Positions 43,052 through 52,743 are shown, counted from the first letter of the stretch. The stretch is DNA of 64,000 nucleotides from Promicromonospora sp. AC04 (GCF_003058225.1 NZ_QBUG01000014.1:1-64000); one strand, 5' to 3'. A program made the numbers and translations. Notes: generated from the letters alone by a model not told the origin.

Positions 43052-43672
43052 TCAGAGGAGGTCGAGGACGGCGTCCAGGCGGCCCTCGATCGAGTGCGGG
43101 GCCTGCTCGCGGACCACGGGCTTGGCGTTGAACGCCACGCCCACTCCCGCGATGGCGATCATGCCCAGGTCGTTCGCACCGTCGCCCACGGCGACCGTCT
43201 GCTCCAGCGGGATCCCCAGCTTCTCGGCCCACTCGCGGAGCGTCGCTGCCTTGGCCTCCCGGTCGATGACGGGGCCGATCGTGCGGCCGGTCAGCACGCC
43301 GTCGGCGACCTCGAGCCGGTTGGCCCGCACCAGCTCGATCCCCAGCTCGCTCGCGATCGGCTCGACGATCTCCGCGAACCCGCCCGAAACCAGCCCGAAC
43401 TCCCAGCCGCGGGCGTGACACTCGGCGACCAGCTCGCGGGCCCCCGGCATCAGCTCCACCGCCGCGCGCACCTCGTCCAGCGCCGTGACGGGGACGCCGG
43501 CCAGGGTCGCCACCCGCTCCCGCAGGGAGGCCGCGAAGTCGAGCTCACCCCGCATCGCGCGCTCGGTGACGGCGGCGACCTCGTCCCGGGTGCCCGCGTG
43601 CTCGGCGATCAGCTCGATGACCTCCTCGCGAAAGAAGGTCGAGTCCACGTCGGTCACGATGAGTCGCTTCAC
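43052..43672 (-). CDS. serB: Phosphoserine phosphatase, HAD family, 206 aa
   Basis: It starts at GTG 43672. The HAD motif is IVTDVDSTFF with both Asp residues. Motif II is LVSGGF, and the final acidic motif is VGDGANDLGMI. Last step of serine synthesis. The length fits the catalytic domain alone, without the ACT-type N-terminal domain. Confidence 0.9.
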   Translation of the reverse strand: MKRLIVTDVDSTFFREEVIELIAEHAGTRDEVAAVTERAMRGELDFAASLRERVATLAGVPVTALDEVRAAVELMPGARELVAECHARGWEFGLVSGGFAEIVEPIASELGIELVRANRLEVADGVLTGRTIGPVIDREAKAATLREWAEKLGIPLEQTVAVGDGANDLGMIAIAGVGVAFNAKPVVREQAPHSIEGRLDAVLDLL

Positions 43673-43736
43673 GCGCACCAGTGTGCCGGAGTGCCTCGCT
43701 GGTCCGCCCCGCCGTCCACTTCCCGCGAGGGCGAGC

Positions 43737-43796
43737 GGCGAGCGTAGGGGTAGTCGCTCTCTGAGCACTCAGAGAGCGACTACCCCTACGCTCGCC
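43737..43796. repeat. Perfect 29-bp inverted repeat, 2-bp loop
   Basis: 43737-43765 is the exact reverse complement of 43768-43796. It lies between the 3' end of glgC and the start of serB, both minus strand, and probably terminates glgC. Confidence 0.75.
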
Positions 43797-43816
43797 CCGT
43801 CGCCCCTCGCAGGCGC

Positions 43817-45058
43817 CTAGTCGACGATCGTGCCCTTCGGGACCACGACCAGGCCCGACTCCGTCACCGTGAATCCCCGCGCGCGGTCCTCGTCGTGGTC
43901 CACGCCGATGCGGGCCCGCTCGTTGATGATCACGTTCTTGTCGACGATCGCCCGGTGCACGTGCGCGTACCGGTGCACCTGGACGTCGTCCATCAGTACC
44001 GAGTTGGACACGTTCGACCACGAGTGCAGGTGCACGCCGGGGGACAGCACCGACCCGGCCGCCTGCGCACCCGAGATGAGCACGCCCGGCGACACTATCG
44101 ACTCCGCCGCGTGCCCCATCCGCCCCGGCCCCGCGTGCACGAACTTCGCCGGCGGCAGCCCCGTGTACCCCGTGTAGACGGGCCACTCGTTGTTGTAGAG
44201 GTTGAAGACGGGGTGCACGGCGATGAGGTCGGTGTGGGCGTCGTAGTAGGAGTCGAGGGTTCCGACGTCGCGCCAGTAGTCGCGGTCGCGGTCGGTCGAG
44301 CCGGGCACGTCGTTGTGGATGAAGTCGTACACGCCGGCGGTGCCCTCGGCGACGAAGGCGGGGACGATGTCGCCACCCATGTCGTGCCGCGAGTCCGGGT
44401 CGGCGGCGTCCTTGGTGACGGCCTCGACCAGCGCGTCGGCGTCGAACACGTAGTTGCCCATGGAGGCGAGGACCTCGCCGGGGGAGTCGGGCAGGCCCGT
44501 GGGGTCGGTCGGCTTCTCCAGGAACTCGCGGATCTTCGAGGGGTCGCCGGGGTCCACGTCGATGACGCCGAACTGGTCGGCCATGCCGATCGGCTGCCGG
44601 ATCGCGGCGACCGTCGCGCGCGCCCCCGACTCGATGTGCGCGTCCACCATCTGGGAGAAGTCCATGCGGTAGACGTGGTCGGCGCCGACCACGACCACGA
44701 TGTCGGGGCGCTCGTCGTCGATGATGTTCAGGCACTGGTAGATCGCGTCGGCGCTGCCGAGATACCAGTGCTTGCCGACGCGCTGCTGCGCCGGGACGGG
44801 CGCCACGAAGTTCCCCAGCAGCGGCGACATGCGCCACGTCTTGGAGATGTGGCGGTCCAGGGAGTGGGACTTGTACTGCGTCAGCACGACGACGTGCAGA
44901 TAACGCGAGTTGACGATGTTGGACAGGGCGAAATCGACCAGACGGTAGATGCCGCCGAAGGGCACTGCGGGCTTGGCGCGGGCGGCGGTCAGCGGCATCA
45001 GCCGCTTTCCCTCGCCGCCGGCGAGGACGATCGCAAGGACGCGGGGGGCGGAAGCCAT
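43817..45058 (-). CDS. glgC: Glucose-1-phosphate adenylyltransferase, 413 aa
   Basis: It has [29 protein letters not shown], the nucleotide-binding start, then [15 protein letters not shown] and [10 protein letters not shown] for catalysis. A left-handed beta-helix C-terminus ([34 protein letters not shown]) closes it. It makes ADP-glucose from glucose-1-phosphate and ATP, the committed step of glycogen synthesis. It is divergent from glgA with a 74 bp gap. Confidence 0.95.
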   Translation of the reverse strand: MASAPRVLAIVLAGGEGKRLMPLTAARAKPAVPFGGIYRLVDFALSNIVNSRYLHVVVLTQYKSHSLDRHISKTWRMSPLLGNFVAPVPAQQRVGKHWYLGSADAIYQCLNIIDDERPDIVVVVGADHVYRMDFSQMVDAHIESGARATVAAIRQPIGMADQFGVIDVDPGDPSKIREFLEKPTDPTGLPDSPGEVLASMGNYVFDADALVEAVTKDAADPDSRHDMGGDIVPAFVAEGTAGVYDFIHNDVPGSTDRDRDYWRDVGTLDSYYDAHTDLIAVHPVFNLYNNEWPVYTGYTGLPPAKFVHAGPGRMGHAAESIVSPGVLISGAQAAGSVLSPGVHLHSWSNVSNSVLMDDVQVHRYAHVHRAIVDKNVIINERARIGVDHDEDRARGFTVTESGLVVVPKGTIVD

Positions 45059-45132
45059 ACGGTGAGATTAAGGCTTTTCGCACCGATACGTCAGGTGGCG
45101 CGCTGTGACTTCCGGCGCGCTAGGTTTGCACC

Positions 45133-46443
45133 GTGTCCGACGTCGCCCCCGCCCCCGCCCACCGCCCAGCCCCCGGCCCCGTCCCGGACGCCGCCCAGCG
45201 GCCCTCGGACACGCTCCGTGTGGACCTGCTGACCCGCGAGTTCCCGCCGCACGTGTACGGCGGCGCGGGCGTGCACGTGGCCGAGCTGGCCGCGGTGCTG
45301 GGGCAGCACGCGGACGTGCGGGTGCGCTGCTTCGACGGCCCGCGCGACGCCGCGACCGAGGCGTCCGGCGTCACCGGCTACGCCACCCCGGCCGCCCTGG
45401 CGGGCGCGAACGCGGCGCTGGCCACCCTGGGCACGGACCTCCTGATGGCCGACGACGTCGCGGGCGCCGACCTGCTCCACTCCCACACCTGGTACGCCAA
45501 CATGGCCGGCCACCTCGGCGGCCTGCTGCACGGCGTGCCGCACGTCGTCACCGCGCACTCCCTGGAGCCGCTTCGGCCCTGGAAGGCGGAACAGCTCGGC
45601 GGCGGCTACGCGCTCTCCTCGTGGGCGGAGCGCACCGCCTACCTGGGGGCCGCGGGCGTCATCGCCGTCTCCGCGGGCATGCGGGCCGACATCCTGCGCG
45701 TCTACCCGGAGCTCGACCCGGAGCGCGTGCACGTGGTGCACAACGGCATCGACCTGTCGGGCTGGCGGCGCCCCGACGCCGGCGACGCCGCAGCGCAGGC
45801 CGCGGCCGAGGCCACGGTGCGCCGGTACGGGATCGACCCGGAGCGGCCCGCCGTCGTGTTCGTCGGCCGCATCACCCGCCAGAAGGGCCTGCCGTACCTG
45901 CTGCGAGCCGCCGCCGAGCTGCCGCCGGAGGTGCAGCTCGTGCTGTGTGCCGGCGCGCCCGACACGCCCGAGATCATGGCCGAGGTCCGGGCCCTCACCG
46001 CGGGCCTGCGGGAGTCCCGCACCGGCGTCGTCTCGATCGAGGAGATGCTCCCGCGACCAGACCTCATCGCGGTCCTGGCCGCGTGCACCGTCTTCGTGTG
46101 CCCGAGCGTCTACGAGCCGCTCGGCATCGTGAACCTGGAGGCCATGGCCGTTGGTCTGCCCGTGGTGGGCACGGCCACGGGCGGCATCCCCGAGGTGGTC
46201 GACGACGGCGTCACCGGCCTGCTGGTCCCCATCGAGCAGGCCGACGACGGCACCGGCACACCGCTGGACCCCGAGCGCTTCGTCGCCGACCTCGCCGCCG
46301 CGCTCACCCGCGCGGTGACCGACGCCGAGGGAGCAGCGGTGATGGGAGCCGCCGGCCGCCGTCGGGCCGAGGAACACTTCACCTGGTCCGCGATCGCGGA
46401 CCGCACCATGGACGTCTACCGGCAGGTGCTCGCGCAGGCCTGA
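45133..46443 (+). CDS. glgA: GT4 glycogen synthase / glycosyltransferase (GlgA/GlgM), 436 aa
   Basis: It starts at GTG 45133 after a Pro-rich leader. It shows LLTREFPPHVYGGAGVHVAELA, HSHTWYANMAG, HNGIDLSGW, FVGRITRQKG and PSVYEPLGIVNLEAMA (the EX7E donor site). In actinobacteria this GT4 enzyme, next to glgC, uses ADP-glucose to make maltose-1-phosphate (GlgM) or alpha-glucan (GlgA). The sequence alone does not separate the two. Confidence 0.9.
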   Translation: MSDVAPAPAHRPAPGPVPDAAQRPSDTLRVDLLTREFPPHVYGGAGVHVAELAAVLGQHADVRVRCFDGPRDAATEASGVTGYATPAALAGANAALATLGTDLLMADDVAGADLLHSHTWYANMAGHLGGLLHGVPHVVTAHSLEPLRPWKAEQLGGGYALSSWAERTAYLGAAGVIAVSAGMRADILRVYPELDPERVHVVHNGIDLSGWRRPDAGDAAAQAAAEATVRRYGIDPERPAVVFVGRITRQKGLPYLLRAAAELPPEVQLVLCAGAPDTPEIMAEVRALTAGLRESRTGVVSIEEMLPRPDLIAVLAACTVFVCPSVYEPLGIVNLEAMAVGLPVVGTATGGIPEVVDDGVTGLLVPIEQADDGTGTPLDPERFVADLAAALTRAVTDAEGAAVMGAAGRRRAEEHFTWSAIADRTMDVYRQVLAQA

Positions 46444-46458
46444 ACGGTCCCAAGAGGC

Positions 46459-47220
46459 TCAGGCGACCCGGCCGTAGGTGGCCGCGCTCATGGCGTGGCG
46501 GGCCGTGCGGTCCACCTCGCGCAGTGCCGTGGAGCGCTGGTCGACCTGCCAGACGTTCACGGCGCCGCCGTCGTCCACCGTGCCCAGGGCGACGATCGCG
46601 CGCAGGCGCGCGGCGAGGTCGAGCACACGGGCGCGCCGGCCGTCCAGGTGCGGCACGGGCCACGACGACGTGGTGGCGGACCGGATCCGCTCGATCGCGT
46701 CGGCGGCGTCGTCGCGCCAGCGGGCGACGTCGAGCTGGTCCAGGGCGTCCGTCGCGGTCATCAGGCTCGTGCGCAGCTCTCGCTCGGCGTCGGCGATCGA
46801 CCCGACGGTGCCGAGCACGAGGGTGGTCCACTCGGGGACCGCCAGCACCTGCCACGTCACCATGTGCCCCGGCTCGATGTGGCTGCCGAACGCCTGGACG
46901 CGCGGTATCGCGGCCCAGCTCCCGGCGGGCGTCGTGATCACCACGCACTCGCCGGCTTCGGTGGCCTCGTGGTTGGCCACGGCGGGGACACCCGCCGCGT
47001 CGCCGGGTGCGGGCAGCAGCGCGCAGACCTCGCGCGGCCCCGTCGTCCAGGCGGTGAAGAGGGTGTCGAGGTCGGTTCCGTCGGCAAAGCCGGCTAGCCC
47101 CTCCACGGTGTGCGGCTCGTCGTCGCCCACCACGGACTTCACGGCGTCCGAGGTGTCGCCTATGCCCTGCAGCCACAGGGCAAGCAGCACGCTCCGAGGG
47201 AGGTCCTGATCGGTGTCCAC
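46459..47220 (-). CDS. Conserved hypothetical protein, 253 aa
   Basis: It starts at GTG 47220. No signal, membrane segment or known motif is seen. It has a polar N-terminal helix, a central beta part (VVITTPAGSWAAIPRVQAFG, VLAVPEWTTLVLGTVGS), and a helical C-terminus (RARVLDLAARLRAIVALG). It converges on glgA. Its 5' end faces the ABC ATPase gene and they share a 43 bp gap. Function unknown. Confidence 0.7.
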   Translation of the reverse strand: MDTDQDLPRSVLLALWLQGIGDTSDAVKSVVGDDEPHTVEGLAGFADGTDLDTLFTAWTTGPREVCALLPAPGDAAGVPAVANHEATEAGECVVITTPAGSWAAIPRVQAFGSHIEPGHMVTWQVLAVPEWTTLVLGTVGSIADAERELRTSLMTATDALDQLDVARWRDDAADAIERIRSATTSSWPVPHLDGRRARVLDLAARLRAIVALGTVDDGGAVNVWQVDQRSTALREVDRTARHAMSAATYGRVA

Positions 47221-47263
47221 CGCAGAACTGTAAATGACTCCTCCTCAGGTAAGGTCGTAGCCC

Positions 47264-48049
47264 ATGAGCTCGGTTCTCCAACTCGCGGGCGTCACCGTCC
47301 GTCGCGGCACCTCCACCATCCTTGATTCCGTGGACTGGCAGGTGAACGAGGGAGAACGGTGGATCGTTCTCGGTCCCAACGGCGCGGGCAAGACAACTCT
47401 CCTCCAGATCGTCGCAGCGCGCCTGCACCCGACGTCGGGCACGGCCACCGTCCTGGACTCGACCATCGGCAAGGTCGACGTGTTCGAGCTCCGCCCGCGC
47501 ATCGGCATCTCGAGCGCGGCGCTCGCCGAGCGGCTGCCGACGGCGGAGTCGGTGCGCGACGTCGTGCTGACCGCCGCCTACGGCGTGACCGGGCGCTGGC
47601 GCGAGAGCTACGACGAGCTCGACGAGCAGCGGGCCAAGGACCTGCTGGCGGCGTTCGACGTCGACCACCTCGCCGACCGCACCTACGGCACCCTCTCGGA
47701 GGGCGAGCGCAAGCGCGTGCAGATCGCGCGTGCGCTCATGACCGACCCCGAGCTGCTGCTGCTCGACGAGCCCGGCGCAGGCCTCGACCTGGGCGGCCGC
47801 GAGGAGCTGGTGGGCGCGCTGTCCGAGCTCGCGAGCGACCCCACCTCGCCCGTGCTGGTGCACGTGACGCACCACGTCGAGGAGATCCCGCCGGGCTTCA
47901 CGCACCTGCTGCTCATGAAGAAGGCAGGCATCCAGGCCGCCGGTCCGATCGAGGAGGTCCTCACCGCGGACAACCTCTCGGCGGCGTTCGGGATCCCGCT
48001 GGTCGTGGCGCACGGCGGCGGGCGCTGGCTCGCCCGTGCCGCGCGCTGA
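47264..48049 (+). CDS. ABC transporter ATP-binding protein, 261 aa
   Basis: Single ATPase: VLGPNGAGKTTLLQI (Walker A), LSEGERKRVQIARALM (signature, unusual LSEGE), LLLLDEPGAGLDL (Walker B) and VTHHVEEIP (His switch). No permease gene adjoins, and the sequence resembles ModF/YlmA-like ATPases. An ABC-F role is unlikely with one domain. Confidence 0.9.
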   Translation: MSSVLQLAGVTVRRGTSTILDSVDWQVNEGERWIVLGPNGAGKTTLLQIVAARLHPTSGTATVLDSTIGKVDVFELRPRIGISSAALAERLPTAESVRDVVLTAAYGVTGRWRESYDELDEQRAKDLLAAFDVDHLADRTYGTLSEGERKRVQIARALMTDPELLLLDEPGAGLDLGGREELVGALSELASDPTSPVLVHVTHHVEEIPPGFTHLLLMKKAGIQAAGPIEEVLTADNLSAAFGIPLVVAHGGGRWLARAAR

Positions 48050-48316
48050 CCGACGCCGAACCGCGCGGCTCCGCCTCGCCGATCCGCTCGGCTCCGCCCC
48101 GCAGATCACGGAGGACCGCCGCGCTGAAGCTGAAATGTTCGGCGCGCTAAAGAAAACTGGTTGAAACACCGATTTTGCTACCGCAGTGTCAGTGGTCCTT
48201 GGTAAAGTCCGGGCAAAGGTCCGAGGTAGCGGCAAATTCACCGCGAGGACCCGTCGTCGGAGAGGTTCCGGCGGCGACCGGTCGCCAGCCGGAGTGGACG
48301 CTCGGAGGGAGCACCC
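48050..48316. other. Intergenic region, likely promoter of the nfeD-SPFH genes
   Basis: An AT-richer stretch around 48140-48235 (GCTAAAGAAAACTGGTTGAAAC, then TTGGTAAAGT) stands out against the GC-rich background. No ORF is seen. The usual place for a sigma-A promoter. Confidence 0.4.
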
Positions 48317-48745
48317 ATGGCGTGGTTGTGGTGGGTAGGTGCGGCGCTGATTTTCGCGCTGATCGAGCTCTTGTCGTTGGACTTCGTCTTCATCATGTTT
48401 GCGGGCGGCGCGCTGGCCGCGGCCGTCGCGAACGGAGCCGGTGCCGACCTGTGGGTGCAGGCCATCGTGTTCGTGGTCGCGTCGGTGGTGCTGCTCGTGA
48501 CGCTCCGGCCCACGCTGATCCGACACCTGCGCAACAACACGCCGAAGGCGCCCACCAACGCGGAGGCGAACATCGGCCGTACGGCGTCGGTGGTCCAGGA
48601 GGTCAGCACCGCATCGGGGCTGATCAAGCTCAGCGGAGAGGTGTGGAGCGCGCGGGCCGTGCCCGGCTCGCCCCTGCTGTCCGCCGGCACTAGCGTTCGT
48701 GTCGTCCAGATCGACGGCGCGACCGCCGTCGTCGAGCCGGAGTAG
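48317..48745 (+). CDS. NfeD-like membrane protein, 142 aa
   Basis: The ATG has GGAGGGAGCACCC before it. Two membrane segments (WLWWVGAALIFALIELLSLDFVFIMFAGGALAAAVA and QAIVFVVASVVLLVTLRP) are followed by an OB-fold domain (GRTASVVQEVSTASGLIKLSGEVWSARA). NfeD proteins partner SPFH/stomatin proteins in membrane quality control, and the SPFH gene follows. Confidence 0.9.
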   Translation: MAWLWWVGAALIFALIELLSLDFVFIMFAGGALAAAVANGAGADLWVQAIVFVVASVVLLVTLRPTLIRHLRNNTPKAPTNAEANIGRTASVVQEVSTASGLIKLSGEVWSARAVPGSPLLSAGTSVRVVQIDGATAVVEPE

Positions 48746-48776
48746 CTGCCTGGCGCCTGGGCGCGCCTTGAAGAAG

Positions 48777-48889
48777 GCGTGCCTTGAAGGCGTGCCTTGA
48801 AGTAGTCCCAGCGTGAAGAAGTTCCGGACAGCCCAAGCCAGAAGCTTGCTGTTCAAGTCAGAAGCGTGGCTGTTCAAGTCAGAAGCGTG
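48777..48889. repeat. Two tandem repeats between nfeD and the SPFH gene
   Basis: GGCGTGCCTTGAA occurs in tandem near 48777-48802. CTGTTCAAGTCAGAAGCGTG occurs at 48849-48868 and 48870-48889 (21-bp period). They fill most of the 188-bp gap before the SPFH GTG. Confidence 0.65.
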
Positions 48890-48933
48890 ATAAACCGTCC
48901 GTGCGGGCCAAGGCGCCCGCGTAAGGAGACGTC

Positions 48934-50091
48934 GTGGAGTCATTCGGGCAAGTCCTGCTCTATCTGATCATTGCCCTGGTCGTGATCGTCGGCATAGTCG
49001 CGGTGATCCGTGCCGTGCGGATCGTTCCTCAGTCGGTGGCGCTCGTGGTCGAGCGCCTGGGTCGGTACTCGAAGACGCTCGACCCGGGCCTGCACGTGCT
49101 GGTGCCGTTCGTGGACCGGGTCCGCGCCGGCGTGGACCTGCGTGAGCAGGTCGTGTCGTTCCCGCCCCAGCCCGTGATCACCAGCGACAACCTGGTGGTC
49201 GAGATCGACACCGTCATCTACTTCCAGGTGACGGACGCCAAGTCCGCGGTCTACGAGATCGCGAACTACATCACGGCCATCGAGCAGCTCACCGTCACTA
49301 CCCTGCGTAACGTCATCGGTGCGATGGACCTGGAGCAGACGCTCACCAGCCGTGACCAGATCAACGGCCAGCTGCGTGGCGTGCTCGACGAGGCGACGGG
49401 CCGCTGGGGCATCCGCGTGAACCGGGTCGAGCTCAAGTCGATCGACCCGCCGCCCTCGATCCAGGGCGCGATGGAGCAGCAGATGCGCGCCGAGCGTGAC
49501 CGCCGCGCCGCGATCCTCACCGCGGAGGGCATCAAGCAGTCGCAGATCCTCACCGCCGAGGGTGAGAAGCAGTCCGCGATCCTCAAGGCCGAGGGTGACG
49601 CCCAGTCGCAGATCCTGCGGGCCGAGGGTGAGTCGCGCGCGATCCTCCAGGTCTTCGAGGCCATCCACCGCGGCGACGCCGACCCGAAGCTGCTGGCCTA
49701 CCAGTACCTGCAGACGCTCCCGCAGATCGCGCAGGGTACGTCGAACACCACCTGGGTCATCCCCACCGAGTTCACCGCGGCGCTGGGCAGCATCGCCCAG
49801 GGCTTCGGCGGCGGTGCCGGCCCGGCCGGCCCGAGTGTCCCGCCGCCCTCGGGCGACCGCCCCACCGGTCCGCGCGAGCCCATCGACTCCGTGCTGGACG
49901 AGCCCCTGCTGCAGGACCCGAGCGAGGCCCTCGCCGAGGCGCAGCGCCAGGCCGAGGCCGCGGTGGCCGACGCAACGAGCGCGGGCACCCGGTCGGGCGA
50001 GCCGTTCGACCCGGGCTCCGAGCGCGGGCAGCGCCCCGACGGCGGCTCGACGCCGCCCCCGCCGGTGCCCCCGGCACCGCCGGCCGGCTGA
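48934..50091 (+). CDS. SPFH/band 7 (stomatin-like, paraslipin) protein, 385 aa
   Basis: It starts at GTG 48934 with AAGGAG upstream. One N-terminal membrane segment (LLYLIIALVVIVGIVAVI) is followed by a band 7 domain (RIVPQSVALVVERLGRYSKTLDPGLHVLVPFVDRV) and a coiled coil of Ala/Glu repeats (ILTAEGIKQSQILTAEGEKQSAILKAEG). The Pro/Gly-rich C-terminal tail of about 110 residues is longer than in most homologues. It scaffolds membrane microdomains with NfeD. Confidence 0.93.
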   Translation: MESFGQVLLYLIIALVVIVGIVAVIRAVRIVPQSVALVVERLGRYSKTLDPGLHVLVPFVDRVRAGVDLREQVVSFPPQPVITSDNLVVEIDTVIYFQVTDAKSAVYEIANYITAIEQLTVTTLRNVIGAMDLEQTLTSRDQINGQLRGVLDEATGRWGIRVNRVELKSIDPPPSIQGAMEQQMRAERDRRAAILTAEGIKQSQILTAEGEKQSAILKAEGDAQSQILRAEGESRAILQVFEAIHRGDADPKLLAYQYLQTLPQIAQGTSNTTWVIPTEFTAALGSIAQGFGGGAGPAGPSVPPPSGDRPTGPREPIDSVLDEPLLQDPSEALAEAQRQAEAAVADATSAGTRSGEPFDPGSERGQRPDGGSTPPPPVPPAPPAG

Positions 50092-50146
50092 CCGCCGCGC
50101 CCGGCCGGCGACGGCCGAGCTGAGCCGGCCCGTCGTCAGCAGCTGG

Positions 50147-50182
50147 CAGAAGCCCTCCGGTGCTCGCACCGGGGGGCTTCTG
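50147..50182 (+). terminator. Terminator after the SPFH gene
   Basis: A 16-bp stem (50147-50162 with 50167-50182, one G-T pair) with loop CTCG lies 56 bp after the stop. Confidence 0.75.
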
Positions 50183-50233
50183 GCGTCCCGGGATCTGCTC
50201 ACCGAAACTCTGCTCCCAGAATAATGAGTTGCG

Positions 50234-50249
50234 GAGTGAGCGCTCACTC
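50234..50249. promoter_or_regulatory. Perfect 16-bp palindrome: TetR operator
   Basis: GAGTGAGC-GCTCACTC lies 16 bp upstream of the TetR ATG. TGAGCGCTCA is a common core of TetR-family operators, so autorepression is likely. Confidence 0.7.
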
Positions 50250-50264
50250 ATTTAGTGTCGCGGC

Positions 50265-50936
50265 ATGGACAGTGCACGACGCCGGGCGGCCCCCATGGCA
50301 CCCGAGGACCGCAAGGCGGCCATCATCGACTCGGTGCTCCCGCTGGTCGCGGAGCGGGGGAACGACGTGACCTCGCGCGAGCTGGCGCAGGCCGCCGGCG
50401 TCGCGGAGGGCACCCTGTTCCGGGCGTTCGGCGACAAGCTCGAGCTCGTGGGTGCCGTCGCGGTCGAGGGTCTGCACCGGGCCGCCGCGCCCGAGGAGAC
50501 GCTGGCCGAGCTCACCGCCATCGACTCCGGCCTCCCGCTGGAGCGGCGGCTGGAGCTCGTGATCGAGACGGGCCGCGACCGCATGGCCGAGGTCATGCGG
50601 TGGATGTCCGTGCTGCGGCACCTGCGGGTCGCCCTGCCCCCGTCCCACGACGACGCCACCCGCAAGAGCATCAGCGAGTTCCGCAACGTGCTCATGGCCC
50701 AGCGCGCGAGCCAGCACGCGGCTACCGTCGAAGGCATCACCGCGGTCCTGGCGCCGGACCTGCACCGCCTGCGGGTCCCCGTCGAGGTCGCGATCTCCCT
50801 CGTCGAGGCAGCCATCGCCGGCACCCACTCGCGGCTCGACAACCTGCTCCCGGCGGTTCCCCCCGATGTCCTGGCCGACGCCCTGGTGAACGGCCTCGCC
50901 GGCCCCGAGCCCGGCTCCTCAGCCCCCCAGAACTGA
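50265..50936 (+). CDS. TetR-family repressor, 223 aa
   Basis: The HTH is at the N-terminus (RKAAIIDSVLPLVAERGNDVTSRELAQAAGVAEGTLFRAFGDKLELVGAV). The C-terminal ligand domain has no specific motif. It lies 28 bp upstream of the ABC exporter pair on the same strand and probably represses it and itself through the palindrome at 50234-50249. The inducer is unknown, but a drug or lipid exported by the pump is plausible. Confidence 0.9.
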   Translation: MDSARRRAAPMAPEDRKAAIIDSVLPLVAERGNDVTSRELAQAAGVAEGTLFRAFGDKLELVGAVAVEGLHRAAAPEETLAELTAIDSGLPLERRLELVIETGRDRMAEVMRWMSVLRHLRVALPPSHDDATRKSISEFRNVLMAQRASQHAATVEGITAVLAPDLHRLRVPVEVAISLVEAAIAGTHSRLDNLLPAVPPDVLADALVNGLAGPEPGSSAPQN

Positions 50937-50964
50937 ACCCCCAGCCCCGAAGGGAACTCTTTTC

Positions 50965-52743
50965 ATGCTTGTCACGCTTGCCCGAAAGTACTTGGGCCCG
51001 TACCGCTGGGCGGTGGTCGCGGTGCTCGTCCTGCAGCTGGTGCAGACGCTCGCGGCCCTGTATCTGCCCAGCCTGAACGCGGACATCATCGACGACGGCG
51101 TGGTGGTCGGCGACATCGGCCACATCTGGAGCACCGGCGGCTGGATGCTCGTCGTGTCGCTCGGCCAGGTCGTCGCCTCGGTGGTCGCCGTCTACTTCGG
51201 CGCCCAGGTCGCCACTGCCTTCGGCCGGGACCTCCGGCGCGACCTGTTCCACACCGTCCAGACGTACTCCGCGCGCGAGATGGCCCGGTTCGGTGCGCCG
51301 ACCCTGATCACGCGCGGCACCAACGACGTGCAGCAGGTCCAGATGACCGTGCTCATGACGTTCACCATCATGGTGATGGCCCCGATCATGCTGGTCGGCG
51401 GCGTGATCCTGGCGCTGGCGGAGGACGTCACGATGTCGGGGCTGCTGCTCATCATCGTGCCGGTGCTGGCCGCGTCGGCGGGCGTCATCGTGTGGCGCAT
51501 GGTGCCGCACTTCCGGCGGATGCAGAAGCGCATCGACGCCATCAACAGCGTGCTGCGCGAGCAGATCACCGGCCTGCGGGTGGTCCGCGCCTTCGTGCGC
51601 GAGCACCGCGAGAAGGAGCGCTTCGGCACGGTGAACGAGGAGCTGTTCGACACCTCGCTGCGCGCCGGCCGCCTCATGGCGCTCACCTTCCCGGTGGTCA
51701 TGCTGATCATGAACATGTCGTCGGTGCTCGTCCTGTGGTTCGGCGCGCACGAGATCGAGGCGGGGGGCATGCAGATCGGCTCCCTGACGGCGTTCCTGAG
51801 CTACCTCATGTACATCCTCATGGCCGTGATGATGTCGACGATGATCTTCATGATGATCCCGCGCGCCGCGGTCGCGGCGGAGCGCATCGGGGAGGTCCTG
51901 GACACCGACCCGTCCGTCGTCGACCCGGAGTCCCCGGTCGCCCTGCCCGGGGCCTCGGCCACCCAGAACGGCTCGCCCGACGGCGACGGTGCCGGCCCCC
52001 GCGGTCGGATCACCTTCGAGAACGTCGAGTTCCGTTACCCGGGCGCCGAGGAGCCCGTGCTGCACGACCTGACGTTCGCGGCCGAGCCGGGCCAGATCAC
52101 GGCGATCATCGGCTCCACGGGCGCCGGCAAGTCGACGCTGCTCAACCTGGTGCCGCGCCTGTTCGACGCGACCGGCGGCACCGTCCGCGTGGACGGCATC
52201 GACGTGCGGGACCTCCTGCAGCGCGATCTCGGCTCCCTGATGGGGCTGGTGCCGCAGAAGGCGTTCCTGTTCACCGGGACCGTCGCGGACAACCTCCGGT
52301 ACGGCAAGCCCGACGCCTCCGAGGAGGAGATGTGGGCGGCGCTCGAGGTGGCGCAGGCGCGCGACTTCGTCGAGGCGCTGCCCGACGGCCTGGAGTCCGT
52401 GGTGGCGCAGGGTGGCTCGACGTTCTCCGGCGGGCAGCGGCAGCGGCTCGCGATCGCGCGGGCAGTGATCCGCAAGCCCCGCATCTACCTGTTCGACGAC
52501 AGCTTCTCCGCCCTCGACTACGCGACCGACGCGCGGCTGCGGGCGGCTCTACGGCCACAGACCGCTGACGCGACGGTGATCGTCGTCGCGCAGCGGGTGG
52601 CGACCATCCGCGATGCCGAGCAGATCCTGGTGCTCGACCACGGCCGCATCGTCGGCCGCGGCACGCACGCGGAGCTGCTGGCCGACAACCCGACGTACCA
52701 GGAGATCGTGACGTCCCAGATGAGCCTGGAGGAGGCAGCGTGA
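50965..52743 (+). CDS. ABC exporter half, TMD-NBD, 592 aa
   Basis: The ABC membrane domain covers residues about 15-300. The NBD has IIGSTGAGKSTLLNLVPRLF (Walker A near 382), FSGGQRQRLAIARAV, and the Walker B IYLFDDSFSALD, where the catalytic Glu is replaced by Asp-Ser. This marks the degenerate site of a heterodimeric pump. It overlaps the partner gene by GTGA. Confidence 0.93.
   Translation: MLVTLARKYLGPYRWAVVAVLVLQLVQTLAALYLPSLNADIIDDGVVVGDIGHIWSTGGWMLVVSLGQVVASVVAVYFGAQVATAFGRDLRRDLFHTVQTYSAREMARFGAPTLITRGTNDVQQVQMTVLMTFTIMVMAPIMLVGGVILALAEDVTMSGLLLIIVPVLAASAGVIVWRMVPHFRRMQKRIDAINSVLREQITGLRVVRAFVREHREKERFGTVNEELFDTSLRAGRLMALTFPVVMLIMNMSSVLVLWFGAHEIEAGGMQIGSLTAFLSYLMYILMAVMMSTMIFMMIPRAAVAAERIGEVLDTDPSVVDPESPVALPGASATQNGSPDGDGAGPRGRITFENVEFRYPGAEEPVLHDLTFAAEPGQITAIIGSTGAGKSTLLNLVPRLFDATGGTVRVDGIDVRDLLQRDLGSLMGLVPQKAFLFTGTVADNLRYGKPDASEEEMWAALEVAQARDFVEALPDGLESVVAQGGSTFSGGQRQRLAIARAVIRKPRIYLFDDSFSALDYATDARLRAALRPQTADATVIVVAQRVATIRDAEQILVLDHGRIVGRGTHAELLADNPTYQEIVTSQMSLEEAA

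Noticed and set aside
46379-48943. Long minus-strand frame of 854 codons
   Set aside because: It is antisense to glgA, the ABC ATPase and nfeD genes, with the Arg/Pro-rich composition of a GC-rich shadow.
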